Virus record (IMG/VR): IMGVR_UViG_3300049740_003016
Span: 1-64,000 of that record
DNA length: 64,000 bases
Strand: one strand, 5' to 3'
DNA from: a virus
The notes below the pieces were generated by a model. It was given only the letters and a program-made list of their open reading frames with translations, made no database searches and had not been told where the DNA came from. A program made the translations under genes and the position numbers. Position 1 is the first letter of the stretch. Each line of letters starts with the position of its first letter. This document shows, in pieces, positions 18,743-27,522 of the stretch.

Positions 18743-18751
18743 ATATTTATA
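18743..18751 (+). promoter_or_regulatory. ATATTTATA box
   Basis: Exact ATATTTATA, three bases before the GTG start at 18755. Confidence 0.5.
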
Positions 18752-18754
18752 TGC

Positions 18755-18943
18755 GTGAAGAATGGTGAAGTAATTACAAGAATAAAAAAACGAGCCTATC
18801 AACTTAGGCATTTTCGCAAAGAAGGATTTGATGACTCACACTTGGATTCTAAGTGCATAATACACGAAATCAAGTTTCTTTTTAATATGCTATCTAAAAA
18901 AGAGCAAAGTGATATTCTAAATAAACCATGGCTAGACGATTAA
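18755..18943 (+). CDS. Small basic protein (62 aa)
   Basis: The GTG start at 18755 is three bases behind an ATATTTATA box. The overlapping ATG frame at 18751 stops after five codons, so GTG is preferred. The product is Lys/Arg-rich and helical, without a recognised family. It is 16 bases ahead of the cytidylyltransferase gene and is probably co-transcribed with it. Confidence 0.55.
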   Translation: MKNGEVITRIKKRAYQLRHFRKEGFDDSHLDSKCIIHEIKFLFNMLSKKEQSDILNKPWLDD

Positions 18944-18959
18944 TAAAACACTTACTATA

Positions 18960-19409
18960 ATGGAAAAAATAATTAAAGGATTTACGTGTGGGGCAATGGA
19001 TGTGTTTCATGCAGGCCATGTGCTTATGATGGAAGATTGTAAACGTCATTGTGATTATTTAATTGTGGGATTGCACACCAACCCGCAATTAGATAGAGCA
19101 GATAAAAACAAACCAGTTCAATCGGTTGTGGAAAGATATATACAGCTTCGTGGCAGTAAATTCGTTGACGAAATCATTCCATATGAAACTGAATCCGATT
19201 TATTAGAAATTTTAAAAGGCATTGATTATGATGTTCGTTTCGTTGGAGATGATTGGAAAGATAAACCATTTACTGGTCATGATCTTCCTGGACATTTAGA
19301 TAAAGTCCTGTACAATTCTCGTAAGCATGATTATAGTAGTTCTGCACTCAGACGAAGAGTTGCCGAAGGTGAGAAATTAGAAAAGAAAAATAAAACAAAG
19401 AGTAAATAA
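18960..19409 (+). CDS. tagD: Glycerol-3-phosphate cytidylyltransferase-like enzyme
   Basis: The 149-aa protein belongs to the nucleotidyltransferase superfamily of TagD-type enzymes. It has the N-terminal GAMDVFHAGH sequence with the H-x-G-H active site and the C-terminal YSSSALRRRV stretch that corresponds to the family's second nucleotide-binding motif. The expected reaction activates a phosphorylated polyol with CTP, giving for example CDP-glycerol. In a phage it could feed surface-polymer modification, or supply the glycerophosphate metabolism suggested by the GDPD fusion at 39393. The exact substrate cannot be read from the sequence. Confidence 0.8.
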   Translation: MEKIIKGFTCGAMDVFHAGHVLMMEDCKRHCDYLIVGLHTNPQLDRADKNKPVQSVVERYIQLRGSKFVDEIIPYETESDLLEILKGIDYDVRFVGDDWKDKPFTGHDLPGHLDKVLYNSRKHDYSSSALRRRVAEGEKLEKKNKTKSK

Positions 19410-19457
19410 AAATATATATTATATTTATATTCAAATAAAGGTTATATTCACTTATTG

Positions 19458-19940
19458 ATGAATTGTGATATGAACTTTATTTACTTTATATGTCCCGAAA
19501 CTCCCCAATTTGCAAAATATTGTGAGGGGTTCTATAACTACTTAACATATGGATACAAAAATTGGACACGTGACAGATATGTATCATCCAACCCAAAGGA
19601 TAAAGACGGAAGATCGAGAACTTTGATTTCAAAAAATGCTCCTGTTTCGGATGAAATGAAAACATCAGATTGGGTATTTGACAGAATATATCAAAAAGTA
19701 ATTACAAGTGATTGTTACACTCACACATATCAACAGATTACAAAAGAAGAAATAGAATCAAGTAAGCAGATAGTATTTATTACTTCAAACTCTAAACCAA
19801 GATCAATTCCATCGTATTTATATACAAAACACAATTCTGTAACTGTTTGGAAACTATCTAATATACACAAACACTCCGATGCAAAGTACTCATTACTTGA
19901 GTCTAAGTTAAGAGGTATGGCCAAACCTTATCAGTCGTAA
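19458..19940 (+). CDS. Unknown protein (about 160 aa)
   Basis: I do not recognise this protein. It starts with MNCDMNFIYFICPE, and either the first or second Met (19458 or 19470) could initiate. It is soluble and rich in Tyr, Ser and Lys, with no clear motif. The 3' end overlaps the end of the convergent triple-zincin gene by ten bases. Confidence 0.6.
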   Translation: MNCDMNFIYFICPETPQFAKYCEGFYNYLTYGYKNWTRDRYVSSNPKDKDGRSRTLISKNAPVSDEMKTSDWVFDRIYQKVITSDCYTHTYQQITKEEIESSKQIVFITSNSKPRSIPSYLYTKHNSVTVWKLSNIHKHSDAKYSLLESKLRGMAKPYQS

Positions 19941-22357
19941 AGATTTCCTACGACATCTCCGAAGTTACGCATAATAATACCAGCACACGCATTTGCTTCA
20001 TTCTCTATATCACTACCAGTTTCTCCACTATCTATTTCAAGTAGACCCAGTTCGTTTTGTTTTTGGTGAACCATTTCGTGTGCTATACTTCTACAAACAT
20101 CAGCAAATGCTCTTTCTTTTGTATATATAGAAATTTCATTGGTATTCGGATCATAACAAGCAGCCGTCATATGCTCATGTCGTTTCTCTAAAAGTTTTAC
20201 TGATACTTTTTCTTTTAATTGTAGTGCGTTTTTTGCAAATTTGATAAACTCTTGAACATTGTCTTTGTTCATTGCGACTTCGTTTAATGCTTTTTTATTA
20301 TTCATTATTTTAATTTCCTTGATAGTTGCTCCTCCTGTTCTAACGATTTCACGAAAGAACCAACGAGTCCATTCTCCTAATTTACCAGGACCTCTTATTA
20401 TATATAGTTTAAATGCTTCTGCAAATGCTTCTTCTGGATTTGTATTCCCGTAGTTAGTAATGTGTTCAATCGGAATTTCCTTACCAGGACCAACCCATCT
20501 ATCTGCTAATTTTGTTACAACTTCTTTTCTGTTCTCGGTTGACCAAACCGATGACATTTGCATTGCCTTGAACTTTGCTTTGGTCTCGACATTGTCTTCG
20601 TTTTTATCAATGACTTTTAATCCTGCTCGTCTTTTGTATATCTTGCTTCCATTCTTATCAAAATACTTTTCTACATAATCTTCTACATCTTTACGTTCAA
20701 TAGATACTTTCTTGCTTTTGATCGTATCTTGCCAATGCTTCTTTGCATTAGATGGAACATTACGATACCAAAAACGATGACCAAGTTCGTGAGTGAATGT
20801 ATCTTGGGTCATTCCACATCCGTACAACTTGAGCATATCTTTATTCATATAATACTCACCATTAACCATTTCTCCAGTATCTGCTGTTAATCCGAAGTCT
20901 AAATCAACGGTTAATCCTTCTATACACTTTCCGAAACCTGCTTTTTGAATTTTCTTTGACCAACTCTTAATTCCATTTACTAACTCATTGAAACTTTTTT
21001 CACGACTTGCTTCTCCTTGTTCTGTTCCACCTTTTCTTTTGAAGTTATGAATAACCAATTTGACAGGTCCTATTTGTGCTTGTTCAATTGGTTTCTCTCG
21101 TTCTTGATCACCTTCTATCGCAATGTACTGAAGAAGTGCTTTGATTCCCAAACGGAATTCTGCACGATACCTTCGAATGTTTGTTTCTCGTTCTCGTGCC
21201 AGTATTTGTGGACTTACACGATGCTTTTTATCTATAAAGTCCCACATCTCTGGAAAGTTACCACCAAGACTTGTAACTGCTCTCCAACATTTTTCACGAA
21301 CTTCTTTTTCTTCCCAGGTTTCCAGTTCCTTACCCTTCGCACCTGTATGTTTATACTGCAAAAAGAATTTGTAAACCCATTGTTCAAAGTTTTCTTGGAA
21401 TGTACCAAATGCTCTTCTTACTTTCTTAAAGTCTTTGATTGTCTGTGGGTCTTCACTGTTACCACCAATTGCTTTGTATGCTTTAGTAAGAACTCTTAAA
21501 TCCTTTGCCCACTTCTTTACTGAGTTGCTATCAACCTTTACTTTGCTTTCTGAAATGATTTCCGACAGATTACCTTTTTGTATATACATATATAAACCTG
21601 CTAATCGTTTCTTAAACTTTTTGAGATATTTACTGTTGATATATGTAAGAAAGTCTTTATCAAAAAACTCTACATCAATTGCCCAATCTTGAAATGATTT
21701 GTAACTTTCTAATTTCTTCTTTTTAAAGTCGGCAAGAAATTCCGGACGATGTGCAAACCGATCAGATAGATTTTTCCATACACGAACTATCTGAGATTGT
21801 CCTGCTTGATAATATGCATTAAATTCTTCTGGTGTGTTGTAGTATCCTTCTATATCTTGTGTATCTAAGTACTTGGCACTTGTTTTTCCTAAACCACGAC
21901 TACGATACCTTAAATGATCAAGAAAGTGTATATATTCGTGAATGAATGTATCTTTATCAAGACGAGTATCCATATACTTGCCATTGTAATCACCAATTAG
22001 ATTGGCATTTACAATTACACCTTTAAATGATATTCCCCCAACTTTCAAACTTTTGTTTGTAAAACCACCTGCGATTGTTACTCCACCACGTGATGAGCTT
22101 TTTGTTGGAATGAAAAATAATACTACCTCACTTAAAGACGGAAAGTTTTTATCTATGTCTGTTCCTCTAAGAGCAACACCTTTCCATTGTGTAAGTGGTA
22201 TAAATGGTTTGTTGACTATACTATTCTCACCTTCACCTTCTAATTTATCTTTATGTTTAGTTAAAAATCGCACCACTTTATCATATGCTTTTTCGGCAAT
22301 ACCTGTGTAATACATATCTTGCTCTACATTTGCTTCTTTTATATGGGTGCTATTCAT
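19931..22357 (-). CDS. Large protein with three HExxH zinc-metalloprotease motifs
   Basis: The ~808-aa product carries three separate HExxH motifs: HEYIH (about 141-145), HELGH (524-528) and HEMVH (761-765), numbered from the TTG one codon before the ATG at 22357. Each is followed by an acidic helix able to give the third zinc ligand: TPEEFNAYY near 166-174, PEEAFAEAF near 642-650, and ENEAN near 786-790. This points to three zincin domains joined by helical linkers. All three catalytic Glu residues are kept. No signal peptide is seen, so action in the cytoplasm or from the virion is possible. An ATATTTATA box lies four bases before the ATG. Confidence 0.75.
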   Translation of the reverse strand: MNSTHIKEANVEQDMYYTGIAEKAYDKVVRFLTKHKDKLEGEGENSIVNKPFIPLTQWKGVALRGTDIDKNFPSLSEVVLFFIPTKSSSRGGVTIAGGFTNKSLKVGGISFKGVIVNANLIGDYNGKYMDTRLDKDTFIHEYIHFLDHLRYRSRGLGKTSAKYLDTQDIEGYYNTPEEFNAYYQAGQSQIVRVWKNLSDRFAHRPEFLADFKKKKLESYKSFQDWAIDVEFFDKDFLTYINSKYLKKFKKRLAGLYMYIQKGNLSEIISESKVKVDSNSVKKWAKDLRVLTKAYKAIGGNSEDPQTIKDFKKVRRAFGTFQENFEQWVYKFFLQYKHTGAKGKELETWEEKEVREKCWRAVTSLGGNFPEMWDFIDKKHRVSPQILARERETNIRRYRAEFRLGIKALLQYIAIEGDQEREKPIEQAQIGPVKLVIHNFKRKGGTEQGEASREKSFNELVNGIKSWSKKIQKAGFGKCIEGLTVDLDFGLTADTGEMVNGEYYMNKDMLKLYGCGMTQDTFTHELGHRFWYRNVPSNAKKHWQDTIKSKKVSIERKDVEDYVEKYFDKNGSKIYKRRAGLKVIDKNEDNVETKAKFKAMQMSSVWSTENRKEVVTKLADRWVGPGKEIPIEHITNYGNTNPEEAFAEAFKLYIIRGPGKLGEWTRWFFREIVRTGGATIKEIKIMNNKKALNEVAMNKDNVQEFIKFAKNALQLKEKVSVKLLEKRHEHMTAACYDPNTNEISIYTKERAFADVCRSIAHEMVHQKQNELGLLEIDSGETGSDIENEANACAGIIMRNFGDVVGNLYD

Positions 22358-22361
22358 CAAG

Positions 22362-22370
22362 TATAAATAT
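22362..22370 (-). promoter_or_regulatory. ATATTTATA box
   Basis: ATATTTATA on the minus strand, four bases before the ATG of the triple-zincin gene. Confidence 0.5.
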
Positions 22371-22409
22371 TAACTAGCTATAAATATATACATTTTATAT
22401 AAGTACAAA

Positions 22410-22440
22410 AAAAGAACCAATCCGAAGACTGGTTCTTTTA
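22410..22440. terminator. Bidirectional-looking terminator hairpin
   Basis: AAAAGAACCA (22410-22419) pairs with TGGTTCTTTT (22430-22439) around a ten-base loop, and A/T runs flank both sides. It would end the minus-strand clamp-loader transcript. The short distance to the triple-zincin start fits a new transcript beginning there. Confidence 0.8.
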
Positions 22441-22459
22441 TACATAACCTTTTTTTGTG

Positions 22460-22564
22460 TTATTCGTTTCCAGTTAATATAAACCAAATCTGCAAACACA
22501 TAATAAAAGCAAATGCTACTATTCCACCTAGCAACTCGTATATTGCATATAGTCTTCTTTTCAC
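22460..22564 (-). CDS. Tiny membrane peptide (34 aa) coupled to the clamp loader
   Basis: A GTG codon overlaps the clamp-loader stop in a GTGA arrangement, giving a 34-residue peptide with a basic N-terminus and a single hydrophobic helix. The four-base overlap argues for real, coupled translation. In T4 the gene after gp44 is the other clamp-loader subunit gp62; this peptide is not a gp62 homolog by appearance. Confidence 0.5.
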   Translation of the reverse strand: MKRRLYAIYELLGGIVAFAFIMCLQIWFILTGNE

Positions 22565-23523
22565 TCTAGCATTTTTTCTAATATTTGAACAATTGTTGAT
22601 GCAAATGTGATTTCTTTATCGACAACTAAACTATCATGGTAGGTTTGTTGGTCAAGAATGACTACGACCTTTCCACTTTTACCGGGAGCATATTCGTCTA
22701 CATTATCAAACAAAAACTTGTATACATCTGTGAAATCGTTTATTTTTTCATTTGCAATAAGTTGACGGACATCTTTCCATGCTTTCTTGGGGTCTTTACT
22801 TGCATTCTTTAGAATTTCCAATAATTTCAACTTATAGTCACCTTCAATGAGGTCTTCTTTGACAACCTCAAGAGTACCATTGATACTATTTTGTTGTGCG
22901 TTGTTGATTACCTTACGAATATCAGGATATCCTTTATTCACCATCAATGCAATATCATCTGGTTGTGCTTTAACGGACTCCTTTGCAAGAATCTTAGCAA
23001 GATGAATTGCAACATCTTTACGATTGGGAGGAACGATGTTGAATGTTTGACAACGACTGACAATCGGTTCAATGATTTTTTCGTGGTAATTACAAGTAAG
23101 AATAAAACGAGTAGTGGCACTAAACTGCTCCATAAGATTTCTTAAAGCAGCCTGAGCATTACCTGTAAGAAAGTCACACTCATCAAGTAGAATAATCTTA
23201 AGGTCATTGAAACCCATACTACTTGCGAACGACTTAATCTTTGTACGAACGGTATCCACATTATTTTCATCACTCGCATTGATGTACAGATAATCACAAG
23301 GAACTTGTTTGGTAATCAACTTACCTAAAGTTGTTTTACCCGTACCTGCTTTACCATACAAAAGCAAATGAGGAATGTCCTTGGACTCAATCCAAGATGC
23401 AGCCCGTTTCTTTAAAGGTTCGTTTCCGATATAATCGGATAAGTCTTTGGGTCGATATTTCTCAACCCAAAGACTATTTTCCGATTCAACTGGAGACTTT
23501 GTTGCTTCTTCTAAGAAATTCAT
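22561..23523 (-). CDS. 44: Sliding-clamp loader AAA+ subunit (gp44-like)
   Basis: The 320-aa protein is an RFC-small-subunit/T4 gp44-type AAA+ ATPase. It has Walker A GKAGTGKTT (57-65 region), Walker B LLDECD with Asp114 and Glu115, and the arginine-finger SRC motif at 156-158. It would load the clamp encoded directly upstream onto primed DNA. The adenine of its ATG is the last base of the clamp stop codon, which indicates coupled translation. No clear gp62-like partner is seen nearby. Confidence 0.93.
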   Translation of the reverse strand: MNFLEEATKSPVESENSLWVEKYRPKDLSDYIGNEPLKKRAASWIESKDIPHLLLYGKAGTGKTTLGKLITKQVPCDYLYINASDENNVDTVRTKIKSFASSMGFNDLKIILLDECDFLTGNAQAALRNLMEQFSATTRFILTCNYHEKIIEPIVSRCQTFNIVPPNRKDVAIHLAKILAKESVKAQPDDIALMVNKGYPDIRKVINNAQQNSINGTLEVVKEDLIEGDYKLKLLEILKNASKDPKKAWKDVRQLIANEKINDFTDVYKFLFDNVDEYAPGKSGKVVVILDQQTYHDSLVVDKEITFASTIVQILEKMLE

Positions 23524-24248
23524 TAATCGGTTGTTTGAATTTCAACCAAGTAATAACTGCTACGGAAGTCACCGACTTCAAACTCAATGCTTGCAATTCC
23601 CTTGGAACTAACATTGAGGACACTCTTTTCAGAGTCACTGTTTGCATTAAGAATTTCCTTAAAATACTTTGAGGAAAAACTAATAGGATCTGTGATTGTA
23701 CTCTTACCTTCGGTGATCGCATTCAAAGAAACACGATTGCTATTGATAGTAGAATAACCAATTACCAACTGAATTCCGTCCTTAGACGGAACGATGGTAA
23801 AGGTATCACAATCACTCAATGCACTTGCTGAACGAACAAACTTCTTTGCGAAGTCGTTGCTAAAAGGAATTTGCAGATCAAAATCTGGCAAGTCCTTCAA
23901 TGCAGGTACATTAGGAATTACTGCTAAATCAGCAAGCATGAAGTTAACACTTGTTGTGTCATCTGAAACATTAATGCTGACATTCTTTTCGTTCTTTTCA
24001 ACGACCTCAACATTAATTTCGTCACCAACGACTGACAACAACTGCTTCAACTTTGCAGTATCATAAACACCAACTTCACCTTCTGTGAGTTCAAAGTCCT
24101 TTGCAGATACTTTGCCGAGAACACTTTTGTCATCGGTAATGAAGGTGGTTTCGCAAACGTTGTCTCCGTTAGTTTCCCACTTAACTGATTCTACGTTACC
24201 ATTAAGATTGTAACGAGAAATGAATTGTAGTACTTTATCTTTTTTCAT
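23523..24248 (-). CDS. 45: DNA polymerase sliding clamp (gp45-like)
   Basis: The 241-aa protein matches T4-type clamps in length (gp45 is 228 aa) and in its repeated beta-strand pattern. The identification rests on that pattern plus its position immediately before the clamp loader, as in T4. It would form a trimeric ring that tethers the DNA polymerase and, in T4, also activates late transcription. A sigma-70-like promoter lies seven bases before the ATG. Confidence 0.8.
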   Translation of the reverse strand: MKKDKVLQFISRYNLNGNVESVKWETNGDNVCETTFITDDKSVLGKVSAKDFELTEGEVGVYDTAKLKQLLSVVGDEINVEVVEKNEKNVSINVSDDTTSVNFMLADLAVIPNVPALKDLPDFDLQIPFSNDFAKKFVRSASALSDCDTFTIVPSKDGIQLVIGYSTINSNRVSLNAITEGKSTITDPISFSSKYFKEILNANSDSEKSVLNVSSKGIASIEFEVGDFRSSYYLVEIQTTD

Positions 24249-24255
24249 AGTTTAT

Positions 24256-24284
24256 ATATTATTATTTTAATTGTTAATTGTCAA
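24256..24284 (-). promoter_or_regulatory. Sigma-70-like promoter of the clamp, near leaderless
   Basis: On the minus strand: TTGACA (24284-24279), 17-base spacer, TAATAT (24261-24256), then seven bases to the ATG. Confidence 0.75.
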
Positions 24285-24293
24285 TATTTGTTT

Positions 24294-24545
24294 TCAGTCT
24301 TCTGGACTTTTTAGAATTTTCTCATAAGAAAAACCATCTTTATTTTTTGCACAATTTGTAACTAACTCTTGAACGTATTGTGATAATACCTGAGGTGATA
24401 CTTTCTTTATTTTCTTTTCAGTTTTTATCATATCTAAGAAAGCATCATTTACTTCAAACAACATATCAGGCACACCCTCGGAGGTTTCTGTTATGTCTAT
24501 TACTTCAATGTGTGGAGTTTTGCTTTTCTTATGATAATCGTCCAT
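24294..24545 (-). CDS. Unknown small protein (83 aa)
   Basis: This charged, soluble protein is encoded just upstream of the clamp promoter and overlaps the previous gene by 17 bases. Size and position next to the clamp recall small T4-type transcription cofactors such as gp33, but no diagnostic motif is visible, so I leave the function open. Confidence 0.6.
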   Translation of the reverse strand: MDDYHKKSKTPHIEVIDITETSEGVPDMLFEVNDAFLDMIKTEKKIKKVSPQVLSQYVQELVTNCAKNKDGFSYEKILKSPED

Positions 24546-24909
24546 CGGTAATCATGCTTCTTATTTGAACTGGTATTATTTCTATATCATTACCTTTTGT
24601 ATTTTTCAGTGTAATCGAATGATTGTTTAGTTTTGCTTCCATGAAACTTTCTATATCAAAGAAATATAATTTATCTTTGATTGAAATCTCCAAGATTCTA
24701 TCTGATGGTTTCATGCTTTTAATATCCAATAATGTATGATTGCAAATTTTATTATTAATTGTAATTGCATGGCATTCCATCAATGCAGAGTACATTGCAT
24801 AAAACTTTTTTTCTCGTTTCAATTCAAATATAGAACTAAATCCAGAAGCATATTTTTTATGTCTATCTGTATAATCTTCTTCTATATCAAATAAATCTTC
24901 GTAAAACAT
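24529..24909 (-). CDS. Unknown protein (126 aa)
   Basis: The product is a soluble mixed alpha/beta protein with a central beta-rich half and no recognised motif. It starts six bases after an excellent promoter (-10 TATAAT). It heads a transcript that continues into the 83-aa gene and probably into the replication genes. The function is unknown. Confidence 0.65.
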   Translation of the reverse strand: MFYEDLFDIEEDYTDRHKKYASGFSSIFELKREKKFYAMYSALMECHAITINNKICNHTLLDIKSMKPSDRILEISIKDKLYFFDIESFMEAKLNNHSITLKNTKGNDIEIIPVQIRSMITDGRLS

Positions 24910-24915
24910 GAATAT

Positions 24916-24944
24916 ATTATATTATATATGTATATATTCGTCAA
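24916..24944 (-). promoter_or_regulatory. Sigma-70-like promoter, near leaderless
   Basis: On the minus strand: TTGACG (24944-24939), 17-base spacer, TATAAT (24921-24916), six bases before the ATG of the 126-aa gene. Confidence 0.8.
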
Positions 24945-24947
24945 CCA

Positions 24948-26066
24948 TTATTTCAATAATTGATCGGGGTTGAGTGGAATTAAATCATTAACAACGAACT
25001 CTCCGTCTTTACGAATAAGTTCATCATCAAAGTAAATTTCACCTCCACCATAATCTGGTCGTTGAATCTTCACCATGTCCCAATGAACTTGTGAATCGTT
25101 TCCGTTGCTCGCATCGTCATAGCATTGTCCAGGTGTGAAATGAAAACTACCACCAATTTTTTCGTCAAATAAAATATCACGCATTGGATGTGTAACATAT
25201 GGATTGAATCCAATAGCAAACTCACCAATGTATCTTGCTCCATCGTCACTATCAAGAATTTCATTTAGTGCTTCGGTGCTTGAATTGCTATTTGCATAAG
25301 CATCAATAATCTTTCCTTTATTAAATTCTAACTTAATTCCGTCAAAGTCAATTCCACGATAAATTGTTGGGGCATTGAACTGAATGTGACCATATACACT
25401 ATCTTTAATTGGACAACTAAATACTTCTCCATCTGGTATATTATGAGTACCACCACAAGCAACTGCACCAATTCCCTTTATAGAGAATCGCAAATCTGTG
25501 TCATCACCTTTAATGTGAACTTTATCTGCGTTCTGCATTCTCTTTTGCAGATTGCTCATACCAGGATTAAATTTAGCATAATCAAATGTACAAACATCAA
25601 AGTAAAAGTTTTCAAATGCTTCGGTACTCATATTTGCTTGTTGTGCCATAGCAGGATGCGGCCATCTTAAAATACACCATTTGGTTTCGTTTACACGATA
25701 ATCAAGATAAGGTTTGGTAATCTTAGACATCATTGTTTTAATATCTGGATCAACATCACTTGTTTCGTATATATTATGAGAACCTGCGATAGCAATATAA
25801 GCATCCATTTCTTGAATCTTAGGCATACTGAACTTCATAAAGGTTTCCATTTGTTCTTTGGTTGCATGAAGCATAATTTCACGACCTATGCGACTTTGTG
25901 AGGTTTGTACAAAAGGAATTCCTCCATATTCACGAACTGCACGAACAAGTGCAATCGTCATATTCTCTGGTACTTCGGTGTTGTCTATTAAAACCTTTTC
26001 ACCTTTCTTTAAAGATACACTATGCCTTACAAGAAGGTCTGCTAATTTTGTATAGTTCTGTTCCAT
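24948..26066 (-). CDS. M29-family metallo-aminopeptidase (AmpS/PepS-like)
   Basis: The 372-aa protein has the layout of thermophilic-type M29 aminopeptidases. All five expected metal ligands can be placed: Glu214 in NIPDGEVF, Glu282 in [12 protein letters not shown], His309 in GGSFHF, His328 and Asp330 in VHWDM. The spacing agrees with the bacterial enzymes, so it should be active. M29 enzymes release N-terminal amino acids from peptides in the cytoplasm. As a phage gene it may recycle host peptides made by ClpP or other proteases. It is rare in phages as far as I know. Confidence 0.9.
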   Translation of the reverse strand: MEQNYTKLADLLVRHSVSLKKGEKVLIDNTEVPENMTIALVRAVREYGGIPFVQTSQSRIGREIMLHATKEQMETFMKFSMPKIQEMDAYIAIAGSHNIYETSDVDPDIKTMMSKITKPYLDYRVNETKWCILRWPHPAMAQQANMSTEAFENFYFDVCTFDYAKFNPGMSNLQKRMQNADKVHIKGDDTDLRFSIKGIGAVACGGTHNIPDGEVFSCPIKDSVYGHIQFNAPTIYRGIDFDGIKLEFNKGKIIDAYANSNSSTEALNEILDSDDGARYIGEFAIGFNPYVTHPMRDILFDEKIGGSFHFTPGQCYDDASNGNDSQVHWDMVKIQRPDYGGGEIYFDDELIRKDGEFVVNDLIPLNPDQLLK

Positions 26067-26106
26067 AATGATTTATATTTTATATATTTATGTATGTATA
26101 TACAAG

Positions 26107-27522
26107 TTAAAATGCAAAGAATTCTTTGCTTTTATTTTTTTCACTTGCTTGTGTAGGACTCTCTGCATCATTTACTCGTGTTTTGGCAATAATAGCATAA
26201 TCCTTTTCTTTTTCAATTCCGATATATTTTCTATCAAGCAGTTTGGCCGCAATACAAGTTGTTCCACTTCCAACAAACGGATCAACAACAACATCATTTT
26301 CACGACTTCCAAGTGTTACTAAATAACTCATAAGTTCAATAGGTTTGACAGTTGGATGAACGTTTTGTTTTTCCGTGACAAATCTACCGGTAACATCGTG
26401 GTCGATTTTGCTATTGCTCATATCTTCTGCATTTCTTCTTCCTGGCATTGATGAACTTTTCTTTTTGGGAAGATGTTCAAGACCTTTGTTTTTTTCTGCT
26501 TTGCTTGCTTTTGCGACAATCATAAAAGGAAATGTCTTTTGAACACTTTTGGGTAATTTATGTATTTGTGATTTCCACCAAGAATCCAAATCGTAAAAAC
26601 GAGAAAATGATCCTTCGTCTCCGTAAGTTCTTCCGGCAGGTTTGCCTGTACTTTCTTGCCAAATACCACCAGATGCACTTCCACTATCTGTGTGTTTTCC
26701 TTTGCTTCGTTTTACTCCATCATTAAGTACATCATCTTGTACAATCAAATTGGCTGCAAATCTTCCGTCTGGTTTGTCGTAACCAATTTGTTCCCCACTT
26801 GAATAAACTCCAGTATTTTCTCCGTGGAATCCACCACGATCATCACTTTGTTTATTTTGAGATTCGGATTGATCATCTTCGTTTTTGTAAGGAATTCTAC
26901 AATCGTCCAACCAAGTAATTCCTTTGCCATTTTTCATTGCTTGTTCAATGGTGGTTTTTTCTGTGATTGGTTTCATTGCAACAAGTACAACTTCTACCGC
27001 AGGTTTTGGTTGATAACCAACATAAGAACCTTCAAGTGCTTTTGCTTCATCGGATGCAGGTTCAGTTATATCGGGTGTTCTTCTTTCTTGCGTGTCACTA
27101 TCCTTCCAATTGTTATATGTAGTTAGTTCTTGGTTGCCTTCAGGAGTTTTGTATTTTCCAATAACTTTTCTTTTTTTACCAAGTTGCTTGTCCACCGTCT
27201 TTCCTACATTATGTGCTTTTGGAAATCCTGTTGCGTATGTCCAATAAATCGGAGTGAATCCGATATTGAATCCTGCATCTTCTAAACGAACCATCATACG
27301 ACTTTGTACATCTGAACGAGGTGCTGACATAACGAAGCAGAATCCTCCTGGTTTCAAAACTCGTAGACACTCTTGCCAAATTTCTAATGCAGGAACTGCT
27401 TTGTCCCAATCACGATTCATAAACGAATAACCATAAGGTGGGTCTGTGCAGATCAAGTCTACCGATTCATCCTCAAGTTTCTTGAGAACTTTCAAACTAT
27501 CTCCATTGATTATTTTATTCAT
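26107..27522 (-). CDS. DNA methyltransferase, N4/N6 type (DPPY first)
   Basis: The 471-aa product starts at the ATG giving MNKIINGDS. Motif IV (CTDPPYGYS) lies near the N-terminus and the SAM-binding motif (VDPFVGSGTT) near the C-terminus, the order of beta-class amino-methyltransferases. A long polar insert between them may be the target-recognition part. It overlaps the next methyltransferase gene upstream by eight bases. No restriction endonuclease is adjacent, so a solitary protective or regulatory methylase is likely. The target sequence is not readable. Confidence 0.88.
   Translation of the reverse strand: MNKIINGDSLKVLKKLEDESVDLICTDPPYGYSFMNRDWDKAVPALEIWQECLRVLKPGGFCFVMSAPRSDVQSRMMVRLEDAGFNIGFTPIYWTYATGFPKAHNVGKTVDKQLGKKRKVIGKYKTPEGNQELTTYNNWKDSDTQERRTPDITEPASDEAKALEGSYVGYQPKPAVEVVLVAMKPITEKTTIEQAMKNGKGITWLDDCRIPYKNEDDQSESQNKQSDDRGGFHGENTGVYSSGEQIGYDKPDGRFAANLIVQDDVLNDGVKRSKGKHTDSGSASGGIWQESTGKPAGRTYGDEGSFSRFYDLDSWWKSQIHKLPKSVQKTFPFMIVAKASKAEKNKGLEHLPKKKSSSMPGRRNAEDMSNSKIDHDVTGRFVTEKQNVHPTVKPIELMSYLVTLGSRENDVVVDPFVGSGTTCIAAKLLDRKYIGIEKEKDYAIIAKTRVNDAESPTQASEKNKSKEFFAF

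Noticed and set aside
21017-21499. Plus-strand 160-codon frame
   Set aside because: It is antisense to the triple-zincin gene, with aromatic-rich composition typical of such shadows.
24294-24545. gp33-like late transcription factor
   Set aside because: Size and position next to the clamp fit, but no clamp-binding or polymerase-binding motif can be seen, so it stays unknown.
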